A stretch of 62,467 nt of DNA from Branchiostoma floridae. Lineage: Eukaryota > Chordata > Leptocardii > Amphioxiformes > Branchiostomatidae. The stretch is from the NCBI RefSeq assembly GCF_000003815.2, contig NC_049989.1, positions 12,226,531 to 12,288,997 on the forward strand, in the 5' to 3' direction. The notes beneath the pieces were generated by a model. It worked only from the letters and a program-made list of their open reading frames with translations. It did no database searches and had not been told where the DNA came from. Position numbers and translations under genes: made by a program. Positions 11,076 to 24,100 of this stretch are shown here, one piece after another. The stretch's first letter is position 1. Each line of letters starts with the position of its first letter.

Positions 11076-11099
11076 GTGCGTGCTGTTATTTTGTCTGTT

Positions 11100-12700
11100 G
11101 GACTGAAGGGAATATGACCTGAAAGGTGAAGTCTGCCATCTCTTAATATATTTATAATATTCGTCCCCATATAGAAAGTATTACTAAATGATTTTCGATT
11201 AACACCTACATGTACATGTAGTGTCGTCAAACGGGAAATCGAACTGTCGATTATAACATATGCCTAAAATGTAAATTCTGAACTGCTTTTATCTATAATG
11301 AAGCCTTCTGTTCCCCAACTATATCAAATAGGTGGTTTAGATTTGGTGAGCCAGTTGGTAAGCAGAACTCTATGAACATATCCCTGGGGCTTTTGTACGG
11401 TAAAGAAAATAAAGTAAACTCTATTTTGTGAGAACTTTAGCCATGAAATTTCTGTTATAAACATTGCACACATTGTTGACATTTCTACGCTAAGCATCAC
11501 CTTTAATACTTAACTATATAGTAAGAAAGCATGATTAATCTTGACTCGTTCTTTTGTGTAATTGTGTTAGTGATTGACTCTGTTTTTGTTTGTCAGATAT
11601 ATGTCGAGCTCTATTTTATACCCACAACACACTCCCCTCTCCACAACTACTTTGACAGTTTCAAGATGTGTTTTAGTCCGATGAATGGAGGTTGTAGTCT
11701 TGCCTATAACTAAAAATGAATGATCCTGTGTGCGAATAAGTTAGCAACTATACATAACGAACGACGGTAGTATAGAAAGTCTGGTAGTACAGAAGATCAC
11801 AGAAATTTCGATGCTGTACATGATACATACATTTGCCATAGTTGACAATTGTGAAAACAGCCAGGCTGTATACTATAGCCCGCGTACACACAAAGACGTA
11901 GACGCACGCACAGTACGTAATCGCACACACACGCACAAACACACACTCACACAAACTTACACACACACATACACACACACACAACACACACACACCAATT
12001 CTATACATTCTATATATAAGTTACATACTATATGGCACCGATTCCGCGTGATCAATGACCCGTGGCATATACTCGCACCTGTGACGTTACAGGGATATCC
12101 CAATACGCCCCAGGCCCTGATCCCAGACGTACATGTACTCCGTCAATAAACCCACTTACAGGCCACAGACGAGCAATATGTGTTTTCTCTGCTAATGCAT
12201 TTAAAGAAAGTGACCGTCATAAAGTTACCTTCTCAGTTTTAGTCCATTAAAAACTCACATTAACAGGGTAGTCAATAATCAATAATGAGCACATTTCATA
12301 AGTGTCAGTAATAGCGTCAAAACAAACAAGGTGACCTTTGACCCATCTGTACTACATACACGAAGAACACCGAAGTTCTAGTGCGTACCAGACACAGTGG
12401 ACTCTAAACATGACTTAAAGTCATTTTCTTAAAACAAAAGGAGAAGGAGGAAACACTCAGTTCCAAAATGCAACTTAACCCAAGAAAATGGAGTTTACAG
12501 TTATGGTTGTAAGGGTATATAGACTATGTGCTAGTGTGTCATTGATTACTTTATGTTTATTGATTATTGAGCCTGTGCCAAGTGCTAGCCTTCACTTTAA
12601 AAAGGAAGCACAGTGTAGAACTACAGCCCCATCTAGCGACACGTTTACACATTGCAGTCAGGATAACTTCTGCAGAAAATACGATATCAAAGCATACCTT
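11100..12700. other. Intergenic with a CA microsatellite, no gene recognised
   Basis: This is the spacer after BRICHOS gene 1. It contains a CA-rich run at about 11920-11998. The ORF at 12488-12808 begins with a hydrophobic stretch but runs into the polypyrimidine tract and has no splice or family support. Confidence 0.5.
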
Positions 12701-12707
12701 TCCCCTT

Positions 12708-12796
12708 TCCGTCATTTCTTCTTTCCCTCCCTCCTTCCTTCCTTCCCTCCTTCCTTTCCTCCCTCCTTACCTCCCTCCCTCCTTCCTTCCTTCCAA
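12708..12796. repeat. CCTT polypyrimidine tract
   Basis: Nearly pure C/T sequence built from CCTTCCTT and CCCTCC words. Confidence 0.85.
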
Positions 12797-13272
12797 ACCA
12801 AAAAGTAGAAATTGACGAGGTATTTCATTTTAAGTAGAGTGGGTATTTTATTTTTCATACTTGCAAACTGTATAAACCAACATGGTATACTGGTCTGTTA
12901 ATAATCTTAAATGGCAAGTTACAAAGAGGAATCTAAATACCAACAACAAACAGAACACAAGTAGGAAACATGAAAACTGTTTCAATGTCGTCACATAGGT
13001 CTAAGGGTTGTGAATAGTCGTCTTGACGTTACCTATGACCAAACAAACGCAAAATATCACAGCAATGTATACTTGTACTGGAGAACAATTTATCGTGCAA
13101 AGCACTGGTGACAAGTGGTTTGTAACGTTACACATCAACAGCAATTCCAGAATTTAAACAGGAAAGTTTTATCTCAGCCTGCGCAGAATAGACTCACTAA
13201 AGTCACGTTTTCGGGTAACAAACATTTCTTACCCACATGTAGGTCTTATGAAAATCTTGGACTCGTGTCATA

Positions 13273-13934
13273 ATACCCCCCTCACATTAGGCGCGATTCG
13301 ATCGGACGACGAGTCTGCGAGCTCTAATTTACGAGGAGGCATGACCCTGATGCCGACGAAACAAGTGCTTTTAAAAAAGCTGGCATTTTGCCAATGTTTG
13401 CGTGTGTGAATGTTTTTTTCTAGTTATTAGAATGTCATATAAATAGAACAGAGTAACTAAACCTGATATTGGCGCATGGAGAGATTCACATATGTGCCTG
13501 AACTGCAGCAGATCTAGACGCCACTTGTTAAAATTTGCGTGAACTGCAGCAAATTTCACTACACATTGCCTGTTTTTGAGTGAGCTCTGTTGCGGGGCAT
13601 TTTTAATTTTTTTTTTTTTAATTTTTATTTCTATTCGGCAAAAAAACGAAGCGGCGAATCCGTTAACCAAAGAAATAAATTGGTGTGGCCAAATGGATGT
13701 AAAAATTAGTATTTTAATGGATGTAAAAAAGAAAAAAAAAAGTTGAAAAAAATCTACCTCCCCGGATTCGAACTGGGTGCATTGGTTTAGAATGCGTAAA
13801 CTTTACCACTGCGCTAGTGCGAACATGTTGAAGAAATGGCAGAGTTCCCCCTTCCCGTCAGGGTCATGCCTCCTTGTATTTAGAGCTCGCAGACTCGTCG
13901 TCCGATCGAATCGCGCCTAACATGAGGGGGGTAT
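13273..13934. mobile_element. MITE with ATACCCCCCTCA ends
   Basis: Long inverted ends begin ATACCCCCCTCACATTAGGC and continue through CGATTCGATCGGACGACGAG, TCTGCGAGCTC and TTTACGAGGAGGCATGACC. The right end ends GGCGCGATTCG-complement ... TGAGGGGGGTAT. The interior holds no transposase. The same terminal sequence occurs in the composite at 21527-23163. Confidence 0.8.
13752..13825 (-). pseudogene. tRNA-like sequence, degenerate
   Basis: Read on the minus strand there is a box A-like TAGCGCAGTGGTAAAG, a perfect 5-bp anticodon-type stem (GCATT/AATGC) around loop CTAAACC, and a T-arm TTCGAAT with box B. The acceptor and D stems do not pair and the variable loop is too short. It is a tRNA fossil or the head of a SINE, carried inside the MITE. 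Confidence 0.4.
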
Positions 13935-14084
13935 AAATAATGTATTCTTCTGGTGTCACTTCCCTTAGAGATGTTTCAAGACTGAGTACAATACATGTCA
14001 GGTCTGAATAGAAAAAATTCCATTAAGTTCATGATCATAATTCATGACTTACTGACATTGGTGACAACTGGTTCCGTGTTAACA

Positions 14085-14350
14085 TAGCAGGTCACAAACA
14101 CACCACACCAATACACATATAGCAAACACAGCAAACTTCTTGCACACCACACCAAAACTTCTAACAAACACAGTGCACACCGACACTTTAACAAACACAG
14201 TAAACTCCCTACATCACATCAACACTAGTACTTCTAACAAACACAATAAACTTCTTGTGAAACTCATCAACTGTTGACTTCTAGAACAAACACAGCAAAC
14301 TGCCTACATCACATCAACACTTCTAACAAACACAGTGAACACCTCTGTGG
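14085..14350. repeat. Minisatellite in the probable 3' UTR of the ZP gene
   Basis: About five to six imperfect units of roughly 40-60 bp contain CTTCTAACAAACACAGTAAAC and CTACATCACATCAACAC. They lie immediately downstream of the ZP gene stop codon at 14352. Confidence 0.65.
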
Positions 14351-14351
14351 C

Positions 14352-17300
14352 CTAGAGTTTAACAGTCGGCATTCTGGGGAAACCATTGACGCCGTCTACC
14401 AGCTTGGAACAGACGACATCAGAGGAGGCCGGAGGGATGTTGTCGGGTGCAGAGGCGGAGTACGGCGGCGGCTCATCGCCAGACGGTCCGCTGCCTTGCT
14501 GTCCTCCTGGGCTGCTTACTGCTGCAGGGGCCACGGCTGAGTTCGCAGCTACCTTCCCGGCGAGTTTGACTCCGAAGACGGCGAAGACAGCGACACAGAC
14601 CGTGCCCAAGATACCACCAAGAGCAATGACTGCAGGAGACTGGCCGTCATCTGGAAGGATATGCAAGTGAAACTTTTGATCAGCGCACATCTATAATAAT
14701 GATATATCAGAAATGTTTTGAAATGGTCTTCCCCGTTCTCGAGGAGTAATGCCCCGACCACATTACACAGTGGGTACCTACTGGCTGGCAAAATACACCA
14801 GATGGTTATATTATGATTATGATTATATAATCTTGGGGAAATCAATGATTGGTAGATCAATGATCCAATGAGTGTGGAAACTAAAGTTCCTGTCACTTAA
14901 AGCCGACCATGGCCTTCTCGACTACTCCCAAATATCTTCAGGCATCTATCTTTGGTGATATCTAACACGATACGAAATCATGACACAAGAACAGCAAATT
15001 AAGGCCTGCAAGAGGGGCACCATAGTCATTTTTCTTTGGGAAAGTGGGACGAACGGGAAGCAACCATAAACATTGTCAGAAGAATGATAACATACCAGAT
15101 CCGTCATCCTCTCCTTCCTGCAAGATCGGTCCTGACGAGATGGTGACCCTGGTGTCCTCGGCTGCCCGCCGCTCTCTCCCTGCCTCCTCCCCGGGGTTGA
15201 CGTAAGGGAGCCACCGCCGGCCACTACGGGTGGCACAGGTCTGGGGAAGGTTAAAAGAAACATCATCATCTCCCCATTCTATGGCTTAATAAGTGTTCAG
15301 CGAAGAATAAAATAAGTCAACGCCAATAGCAGGTTCGTGTGTGTCACATAGTGATTCGTGCAAATCACGCATAGGAAATCTTGGTTTTGACAGCTCTTTT
15401 TTTAATTTGAATTCGTGTGATTTTCATAAGGTTCGTGCGTTTTCAAATAGTGATTCGTGCGTATCACATAATTTTCGTACGAATGTCACAGGGTTCGTGT
15501 AAATGCGTAGGCACCCCTGTATGATATTTAGATGAAAACTATAGGGGAAGCAGGGAGTACCAACCGGCGAGCAGGTTCCAGGGTTGACCTGGTCACACAC
15601 GCTGATGGTACAGTGCAGGTACACGCGGGGGTGGCTGGTGAACCGGAACATCTGCACACGGAACCGGGCCTGCTTGGACTGGGCGTTCTCGATGATGTAG
15701 ATGGTCCCGTCTTCAGTGTTCGGACATCTAGGCAGAATGAACCATGGAAATGAGAAATAATACTAAAGGGTGTTGTAAATTCATTCAATCCTCTGAACTG
15801 CGGCTAGTGGTAGGTGTTATGATACAGACATGCAGACTATAAAAACCTCCTTTTTCAGCCCTCGTTTCCAGTGCTGAAGATGTATTTAGCACTGGATTTC
15901 AAGTTCGTCAGCACTAGGATTCCAGTGCTGATGTGGTCTCAGCACTTTCCAGTGCTAAAAGGGGCTAAGCAGTGATAAAAGAGTGTTGGGATAAGGCTCG
16001 GAGTACTGGAATACCATACTGGAACAGACCCATTCAGCACGGGAAAGAACTTTCTGTGCTGAGGCTCCAATGATCACTGGAACATCAATGCGGAAGGCGG
16101 AATGTTTTCTTGGACTTGCGGCAGATATTGTCATTGGATCCTCAGGCAAGCCTGGTGCTACTCACCCGTCTGTAGTTATGGGGTACCGGGTCGGGTCCTC
16201 CTCGTTGTTGGTCGGGGTTGCCCAGCAGTTCCTGAGCCTGAGGACCAGCTCGGAGTGACTTACGCCCTGCAGGTTCAGCCCCACGTACAGGTTGTCCTCC
16301 AGCGTGATGGACGGAGTTGTGGAGTACGCCGTGCCGAAGGTGGGACCCTGGAACAGCCCCATGGTCACAGTAAACTCACCGCTACCCTCTACGGTGAACG
16401 TCTCTGTGCTGAAAAGTTCGTATTTAACAATGTTATTTTCCTGAAATTTTCAAATATATCTTATATATGTATCTTATTTTCATTAAACAAGCAAAAAGTG
16501 AACCACTACAACACGTGTGTAGACGTGTGTGCAGCTCTTTGCCTTTCCGAACTCTTAGTGGAAGTCATGTAAACTGCAGTCGACGCAGTATTCAGTCCAA
16601 ATTTACGTCGACCGAAGAAAAATCCAACATGTACCGTCTCAAAGTAAAGGTATTTCTCTAACATTTACCAGCTTACGCCTCCTGACATGCACGGAAAAGT
16701 TTCAGGTACTGTAGCGGGCTACCCGAACTACTTTTGAACATGGGGTCGCGGATGAATATTGTGTACCACAGACATAGCGGACGTCTTACGTCATGATCAC
16801 GTAACACACAGAATGTCACTTACGTCACGACAGGGTTAATTCCGCCCGTCAGACTGAGGCTCAGGTCCACCGGGTAGCGACACGAGACGTTCACGGTCAG
16901 AAGCTTCCCTCTCCAGATTTCCACTCCGGACGGTATCTTGCTGTGGATGGTGTTGGTGAAGACTAGGTGGTCACCGACTTGCTACAAAAGTGGAGATTGT
17001 ATCGTAAGTGTTGCAAACAAATGGTGGCGAATGTCTTAGATAAGGCAATCGGAGAGAGCAAACATTACCCCTCTCTGTCGGGAATTAGACAGAAATGCAT
17101 TGTTCCCTCTGGTAGAACAAATGGAATCTCTGGTGCGCCACACACACATGTACACATACACAATGCACACACCGATCAAAATACCTCACTCCCTTATGAT
17201 AAGAAAACATACTCTCTAAAGCTTCGTTCACAATTAAGCTAAGGTGAAGTCATAAATCTGTCCCGGTGGATTGCCGAATACCGTGGGGGTGCCTCTCGGT

Positions 17301-18042
17301 GTTTTCATGGGTAGGTCACGACTTGTATTTGTCCCAGGTCCCCGGTTGATTTTAACTCCGATTTAAAAAATCCGGGCCCATCTAGCTCGGTTGCCGCAGT
17401 GTCTTACAGGGTCATGTAAGAGTCAAGCCCGAAAACAGCACAACCAACAAAATAGCCCGTGAACTGCCCGGTGGGGCCACTTTTCCAATTGCGACCAAAG
17501 TATAAGTAGTGCTATATAATTTGTTAAAGTTTACTTACTTCTTTCTCCGTACCACAAGCCGACAGACTTGAAATGTTGAAAGAATAAGTATAGTTCCCGT
17601 CATCCCTTGCGAGGCATGTGATCTGCTGAAGATGTAGATCATCCGCAGAATTGATCTGAAATGACGTCAGCGAGCTCTTCTCCATCGTCACGGAGATCGA
17701 CCCCTGGTTGCAGGTCACTTCTAGGGAGATCTCGGTTCCAACTAGACACCATATACAACAACTTAATCAGAGATCGAAGACCTTATAACTCATTCTACTT
17801 TGCAACCTTCTAGTCACAAACGCCAACGTATAGCAGCACTACTGAGAATGTATAACAACGTTGCGTGCATGATCGATAAGGGATGGTAGATCATGGAATG
17901 ACTCCGACATTCGACATGGTGTGCATTGGTATATCGCGGGCACACACACGACACACACACTCAAACCCACATACTAACATACATGCATACATGCAGGCGA
18001 AGTAAGGTCGGAAATTTTACAGGGCGCGCGGAAGGACCTTTC

Positions 18043-18077
<35 letters not shown>

Positions 18078-18095
18078 CACACACACATACACAGA

Positions 18096-18190
<95 letters not shown>

Positions 18191-21100
18191 NNNNNNNNNN
18201 NNNNNNNNNNNNNNNNNNNNNNNNNNNNNNNNNNNNNNNNNNNNNNNNNNNNNNNNNNNNNNNNNNNNNNNNNNNNNNNNNNNNNNNNNNGTTGTATTTC
18301 CGTCTGTCTTGATACTTGACATGTCAATGTTCGCTGCAATTCCCATTATAGTTATCTTTGGTCTATCGCGCATCTGATTGGAGCTGAAACTGAGAATGTG
18401 ACATTTTGTTTGTGGGAATGCGGAGACCAAGACCTGTTCATCTGCGCTTCATACGCAAAGGTGTCATTGTGACCGCAAGAAAAAATTGGCCCTAATTTAA
18501 GTAATTAGCACATGTTCAGTGGCCGCAATTTCCCAGCGCAGTTTTGTGTGATTCACGCATAACGTATGTCAACTTTATCATGTTCTTTGATAAAAACATC
18601 ATGATGGTGATTGAACTAACGTTCATCTATCCACTGATTCATCTTCGATACTTATTCATTAATCCACATGTAATCCTTCATTCATCACTAATCATGGAGA
18701 TGGGCTACTCACTTGAGGTTGAGTCCGTGATGACCACGAGGACCTTAGGAATACCGTTCCTCCACGACAGGTAGTCGGTGACGTATTTGATGGCGCTGCC
18801 TGTCTTCCTGTAGCTGGTCGATCTCCAGGCCGGGGCGCCGTCGATGGCAGAAGTCAGCTGTGTGTCGTTCAGGTGAGTCGGCAGATCAAAGTGGCTGTGC
18901 ATGACTGACGTATACTCGATGACGGCTACTCGGGCGGCCGTCTGGCTGATTTTCAGCGCGGCCACGACGCTTTTTATAAACGTCTTGACGTCCGCGTTGC
19001 TGACCGACGAGCGAGGACGGGCGATCAGAAAGACCAGGTCCAGCGCTTGGGTTGCAAACTCTGTCAGAAATGTCGTTATATGACGATGTAAACCATAAAA
19101 CATTCAATTTTGTAAACCTCATCATAACGGAAAACTAGTCCTTTATAAGCATTTGTTTATGATTACTAATCATTCAATTGCAAGATTTTTATACATCAAA
19201 ATCATTTTGAATACCTAGGGGTAACGTTATAGATAAAAATTACATCACAAATTTCATGCATAACATCGATCCTTTCTATGTAATTTCTTTATTTAGCTAC
19301 AAAACTGCAGCAAGGTTGTACATTTTATACATGCATTCCATCTTAATTCTTTACAAGTACGAAAACAGTAGTGAAGGGAACCTTTGCAGCAACACGTACC
19401 CACACATTCTCCAGACCCCGTCAGACGATAACTCGGCCTGCAGGAGCAGTAATGACTGCTCACGATGTTGGTGCAGTTGTCGCTACAGCCGCCATTATTG
19501 GTACTACACTCGTCGATGTCTACAAAGACACATAGATCACCAATTTGCATTTCATAGGAACCATACACTAGGCTACAGTCTTAATGCTTAGCATATGGTG
19601 AATCTGAGAAAGTTTAGATGTTTAAGATATCGATATTTTAAAAGAAATATGTTTTGTATTTGATTATTCCGAAGTAGAGGTAGGCTTAAATCTAATAATC
19701 TTAGATAGTAATAAAACACTTAGCTAATACACAACAACACAAGTTCTGGAGCCTGACGGACGGTACCCAGTGTAACAGTGATTATGATTCCTATAGGCCT
19801 AAAGAAATTGGTAACTAGTAAAATAACACCCACCCACACAAGTCCTGGAGCCGGACAGACGGTACCCAGGCCTGCAGGAACAGCGGTAACTCCCAACAGT
19901 GTTGGTGCAGATTTGGTTACAGCCTCCGTTGTTGCTGTGGCACTCGTTGATGTCTGTAAAGATGTATGTCTGGCTATTCCAATCTTGGTATATATCTACC
20001 CTATTGAAGCTTTTCTAAAGCGGACTGATTCCTTAGAAACAGACTCATATGCCACAAAGGCCTGTTTCATTCCAGAAACGTGTAGACCAGGGATTAGATC
20101 TGATATATAACGCTAGTTCATCTTTATTCGCGGGGTAACCTATATCCGTTGTACCTAAAACATGTTATTTAGGGATATGACGTTAATGGACGGTGGTTTC
20201 AAATTGCATTTGTTTTCATTATAATGCAGTTTGGGACCTCCGTCCGTCAACTTGATATCCCGAAATACCCTGGTGTTAAATACAACGGATAAAGGTTACC
20301 CTGCGAATAAAGGTGAACTAACTATAAGACATCAGCACAGCAAGTGAAATATGGTTCCATGTAAATGTAAACATGTGACGACTTATATTTCATTATCATT
20401 CACATATCTTCAAAAAGAGTTTGTAAAAGTGAATATGTTTTAAAGTGATTTGTATTCGTGAGGGAATAGTTTACTATTAGTTGAATGGTCTGAAGCAACA
20501 CGCAGGCTTTGCCTTTTCATTAAACTTCAGGAGTAGTAGAAAAACAATCGGACTATGCTAAGTAGAGTAATTAACACCCACCCACACAAGTCCTGGAGCC
20601 GGACAGACGGTACCCAGGCCTACAGGAACAGCGGTAACTCCCAACAGTGTTGGTGCAGATTTGGTTACAGCCTCCGTTGTTGCTGCTACACTCGTTGATG
20701 TCTGTAAAGATGTATATCTTGGTTATTTCCAATCTTAACATATATCTTAAGGATAATTAAAGATATTTGAAGATAATTACATCTAAAGTAGAAGGATACA
20801 TAATCATTATGATAATCCTGAGACGGAATAAACATATTCATATACTCGTACCACAAAATAGAGCTCAATTCTATAGACGTATAAACCTACCTAGAAAACA
20901 GCACCATAGTAATTGAAATATAGTCCCATGTAAACATGCGAAAGATTATATAATTTTATTAATCACATACATTTACAAAGGGTTTATAAAAGAAATGCAT
21001 TTAAGGTATCGGTATTCTTAAAAGAATAGGTTACTAGAAGCTGAATAGTCTAGGGAATTACGCAGGTTTTACCTTTTCATTTGACTTTGGGAGTAATAGA

Positions 21101-24100
21101 AAACAATCCGACTATGCTAAGTAAAGTCACACCCACCCACACAAGTCCTGGAGCCGGACAGACGGTACCCAGGCCTACAGGAACAGCGGTAACTCCCAAC
21201 AGTGTTGGTGCAGATTTGGTTACAGCCTCCGTTGTTGCTACTACACTCGTTGATGTCTGTAAAGATGTATGTCTTGACCATTCCAATCTTAATATATATC
21301 TACCCCTCTTGTACGTCTACAGCGGAATGATAGACAAAAAATAGTACTATAAAACCGTATACCACAAAGGCTTGTTCCTTTCCAGAGACGAGTAAACCAT
21401 AGAAAAGATATAAAGTAGAAGAAAACACCATATCAATTGAAATATAGTCCCATATAAATGTTAACATGTGGCGATTCATACCGAGTTTGTAAAAAGTAAT
21501 ACATCTGGGAGTGATTTGTATTCGTAATACCCGCCTCACATTAGGCGCGATTCGATCGGAAGACTAGTTTACGAGCTCTAAATGACATTTTCGTGAGTAA
21601 GACGACCGGTGTTCTCACGATCATCTTGCGATTTTTAGGGATCGCCGGCAATTTTCAGGAGTCTTACGACGGTCGCGGTGCAGCGAAACATGTTCTTAAT
21701 ACCCCCCTCACATTATATACGATCTTCGGACGTTCTTCGCGATCGCAGGAAGGTCGGCTGATTTTAAGATCTTAAGATGGTCTTGCGTATTTTTCGCCTC
21801 AAAACTGTCCCCCTCACATATACGCGAGGCTCGTGAGATCGACGGTGAATAAATCTATGATAATAAACCTCCCATGACCTCTTGCACGCGGACAAGGTAA
21901 CACAAAACGTTCCTCAAAAAAGGCAAGAGATCAATAAATGTTGCTTATTTTGTTGTCGGAATCTTTTTAACAAATGAATGGAATGCGCGGGCATAATAGA
22001 AATGACGCAAGAAAAGAAAGTGTGTCACAAAGCCAGCCTACACACTGCCACAGAGGCCACAATGTTAGAATTACCCTCGCATTCCCAGAAATTCAATATT
22101 TGTAAACAAACGGAAGTCGGGCGAACGTCGCCCGAACGTTGCCCGACTGACGGGCGTTCGCCATCCGATTTGCGCTCGATGATTAATAACTATGTCTTTG
22201 CTCGCCTATCGGTCTTCAATCGTTGGATTGACGCAAGACTATTGACCGATACCCTTGCAAGGTACGCACGATTTGTACGCACAATCTGCGACTCGGTAAC
22301 GAGCTGTGCGATTTTGGAGATTTCCTTCGACTAGTCGCATATGTTAAGAACATGTTTCGCTGCACCGCGACCGTCGTAAGAATCCTGTAAACTGCCGGCG
22401 ATCCGTAAAAATCGCAAGATGATCGTGAGAATACCGGACGTCTTACTCACGAAAATGTCATCCAGGGTTCGTAAACTAGTCTTCCGATCGAATCGCGCCT
22501 ATTGTGAGGGGGGTATCACATAAGCGACAAGTTGCAGCAGGAGATCTCCGAGATCGCAGAGCTCGTTACCGAGTCGCAGATCGTGCGTGTTAATCGTGCG
22601 TACCTCGCAAGGGTATCGGTCAATAGTCTTGCGTCAATCCAACGAATGAAGACCGATAGGCGAGCACAGACATAGTTATTAATCATCGAGCGCAAATCGG
22701 ATGGCGAACGCCCGTTAGCCCGACGTTCGGGCGACGTTCACCCGACTTCCGATTGTTTACAAATACTGAATTTCTGGGAATGTGAGGGTAATTCTAACAG
22801 TGTGGCCCCTGTGACAGTATGTAGGCTGGCTTTGTGACACACTTTCCTTTCTTGTGTCATTTCTAATATGCCCGCGCATTCCATTCATTGGTTAAAAAGA
22901 TTCCGACAACAAAATAAGCAACATTTATTGATCTCTTGCCTTTTTTGAGGAACGTTTTGTATTCCCTTGTCCGCGTGCAAGAGGTCATGGGAGGTTCATT
23001 ATCATAGATTTATTCACCGTCGATCGCACGAGGCTCGCTTATATGTGAGGGGAACAGGTTTTGGGCGGAAAATACGAAAGACCATCTTAAGATCTTAAAA
23101 TCAGCCGACCTTCCTGCGATCGCGAAGTACGTCCGAAGATCGTATATGATGTGAGGCGAGTATAAGGAATAGTTTACTAGTAGTTGAATGGTCTGAAGCA
23201 ACACGCAGGTTTTACCTTATCACTAAACTTCAGGAGTAATAGAAAAACAATTCGTCCATTCTATTAAAGTGAAGTACACACCCACCCACACAAGTCCTGG
23301 AGCCTGACAGACGGTACCCAGGCCTGCAGGAACAGCGGTAACTCCCCCAGGTGTTGGTGCAGATTTGGTTACAGCCTCCGTTGTTGCTGTGGCACTCGTT
23401 GATGTCTGTAAAAAAATGTCTTGTTTATTCAAAACTAAATATATCTACCCCTATTTGGGCTAGATACGACATTGCACATGATCGAAAATTGAAGGAAACG
23501 CTTTTTTTTAGTTCCGAATAAAGGATGACAGTTACCTTTATACTTTGCAGATCATGGCAAGACGAGTCACGTGTCTTATATTAATGAGACGAATCTAACG
23601 AAGGTTTTTGAACCCAGATTTTAGAAACATTGAACAAACGTGCAGAGCAAGAAATCAAGATATCTATCAAGACAGACATAAAATGAGACCACTCACCTTT
23701 TAAGGTTATCAAGAAGAACCAGTTAATATGCATCGTTCTCATCTAGGTGCAAGAGAAGCCGCTTCTACGGTAGATTAACACAATACCTCTTTCTAGCCCA
23801 TTCAACATTTTTTATATTCAGCCAAATTACAGATAGAGCAGTCTCAGGTAAAACAATGCCACACTTACCGCTTTGACAGCATGACCCCGTGTATCCCGAT
23901 CTGCACACACAGCGGTTGCCGGACACATAACCACTATAGTAGCACAGCCTGTTACAGGCCCGGGTGGCCCTACTAGATCCACTACAGGCACTGCCTCCAC
24001 ACTGAGCGTTGGTAGCAATAGATCTGGTGCAAAAGCGTTGTTAAAAGACAATTTAACCCTATTCAGACCGGGGGGGGGGGGCTTTTGAGGCCCGCGCCTA

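Noticed and set aside
12488-12808. ORF with a hydrophobic N-terminal stretch resembling a signal peptide
   Set aside because: It ends inside a polypyrimidine tract, has no splice structure or relative, and its Cys spacing matches no family I know.
13752-13825. Functional tRNA gene on the minus strand
   Set aside because: Acceptor and D stems do not pair and the variable loop is too short, so it is listed only as a degenerate tRNA-like sequence.
15561-15565. Alternative donor GTACTC four bases further in the ZP exon
   Set aside because: It would shift the next exon into a frame with an early stop; donor GTTGGT keeps ZP cysteines in frame.
17926-18430. Threonine/histidine and cysteine/valine ORFs
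   Set aside because: Translations of the AC microsatellite, some running through the N gap. The same applies at 8552, 10811-11230, 11748-12149 and 58811.
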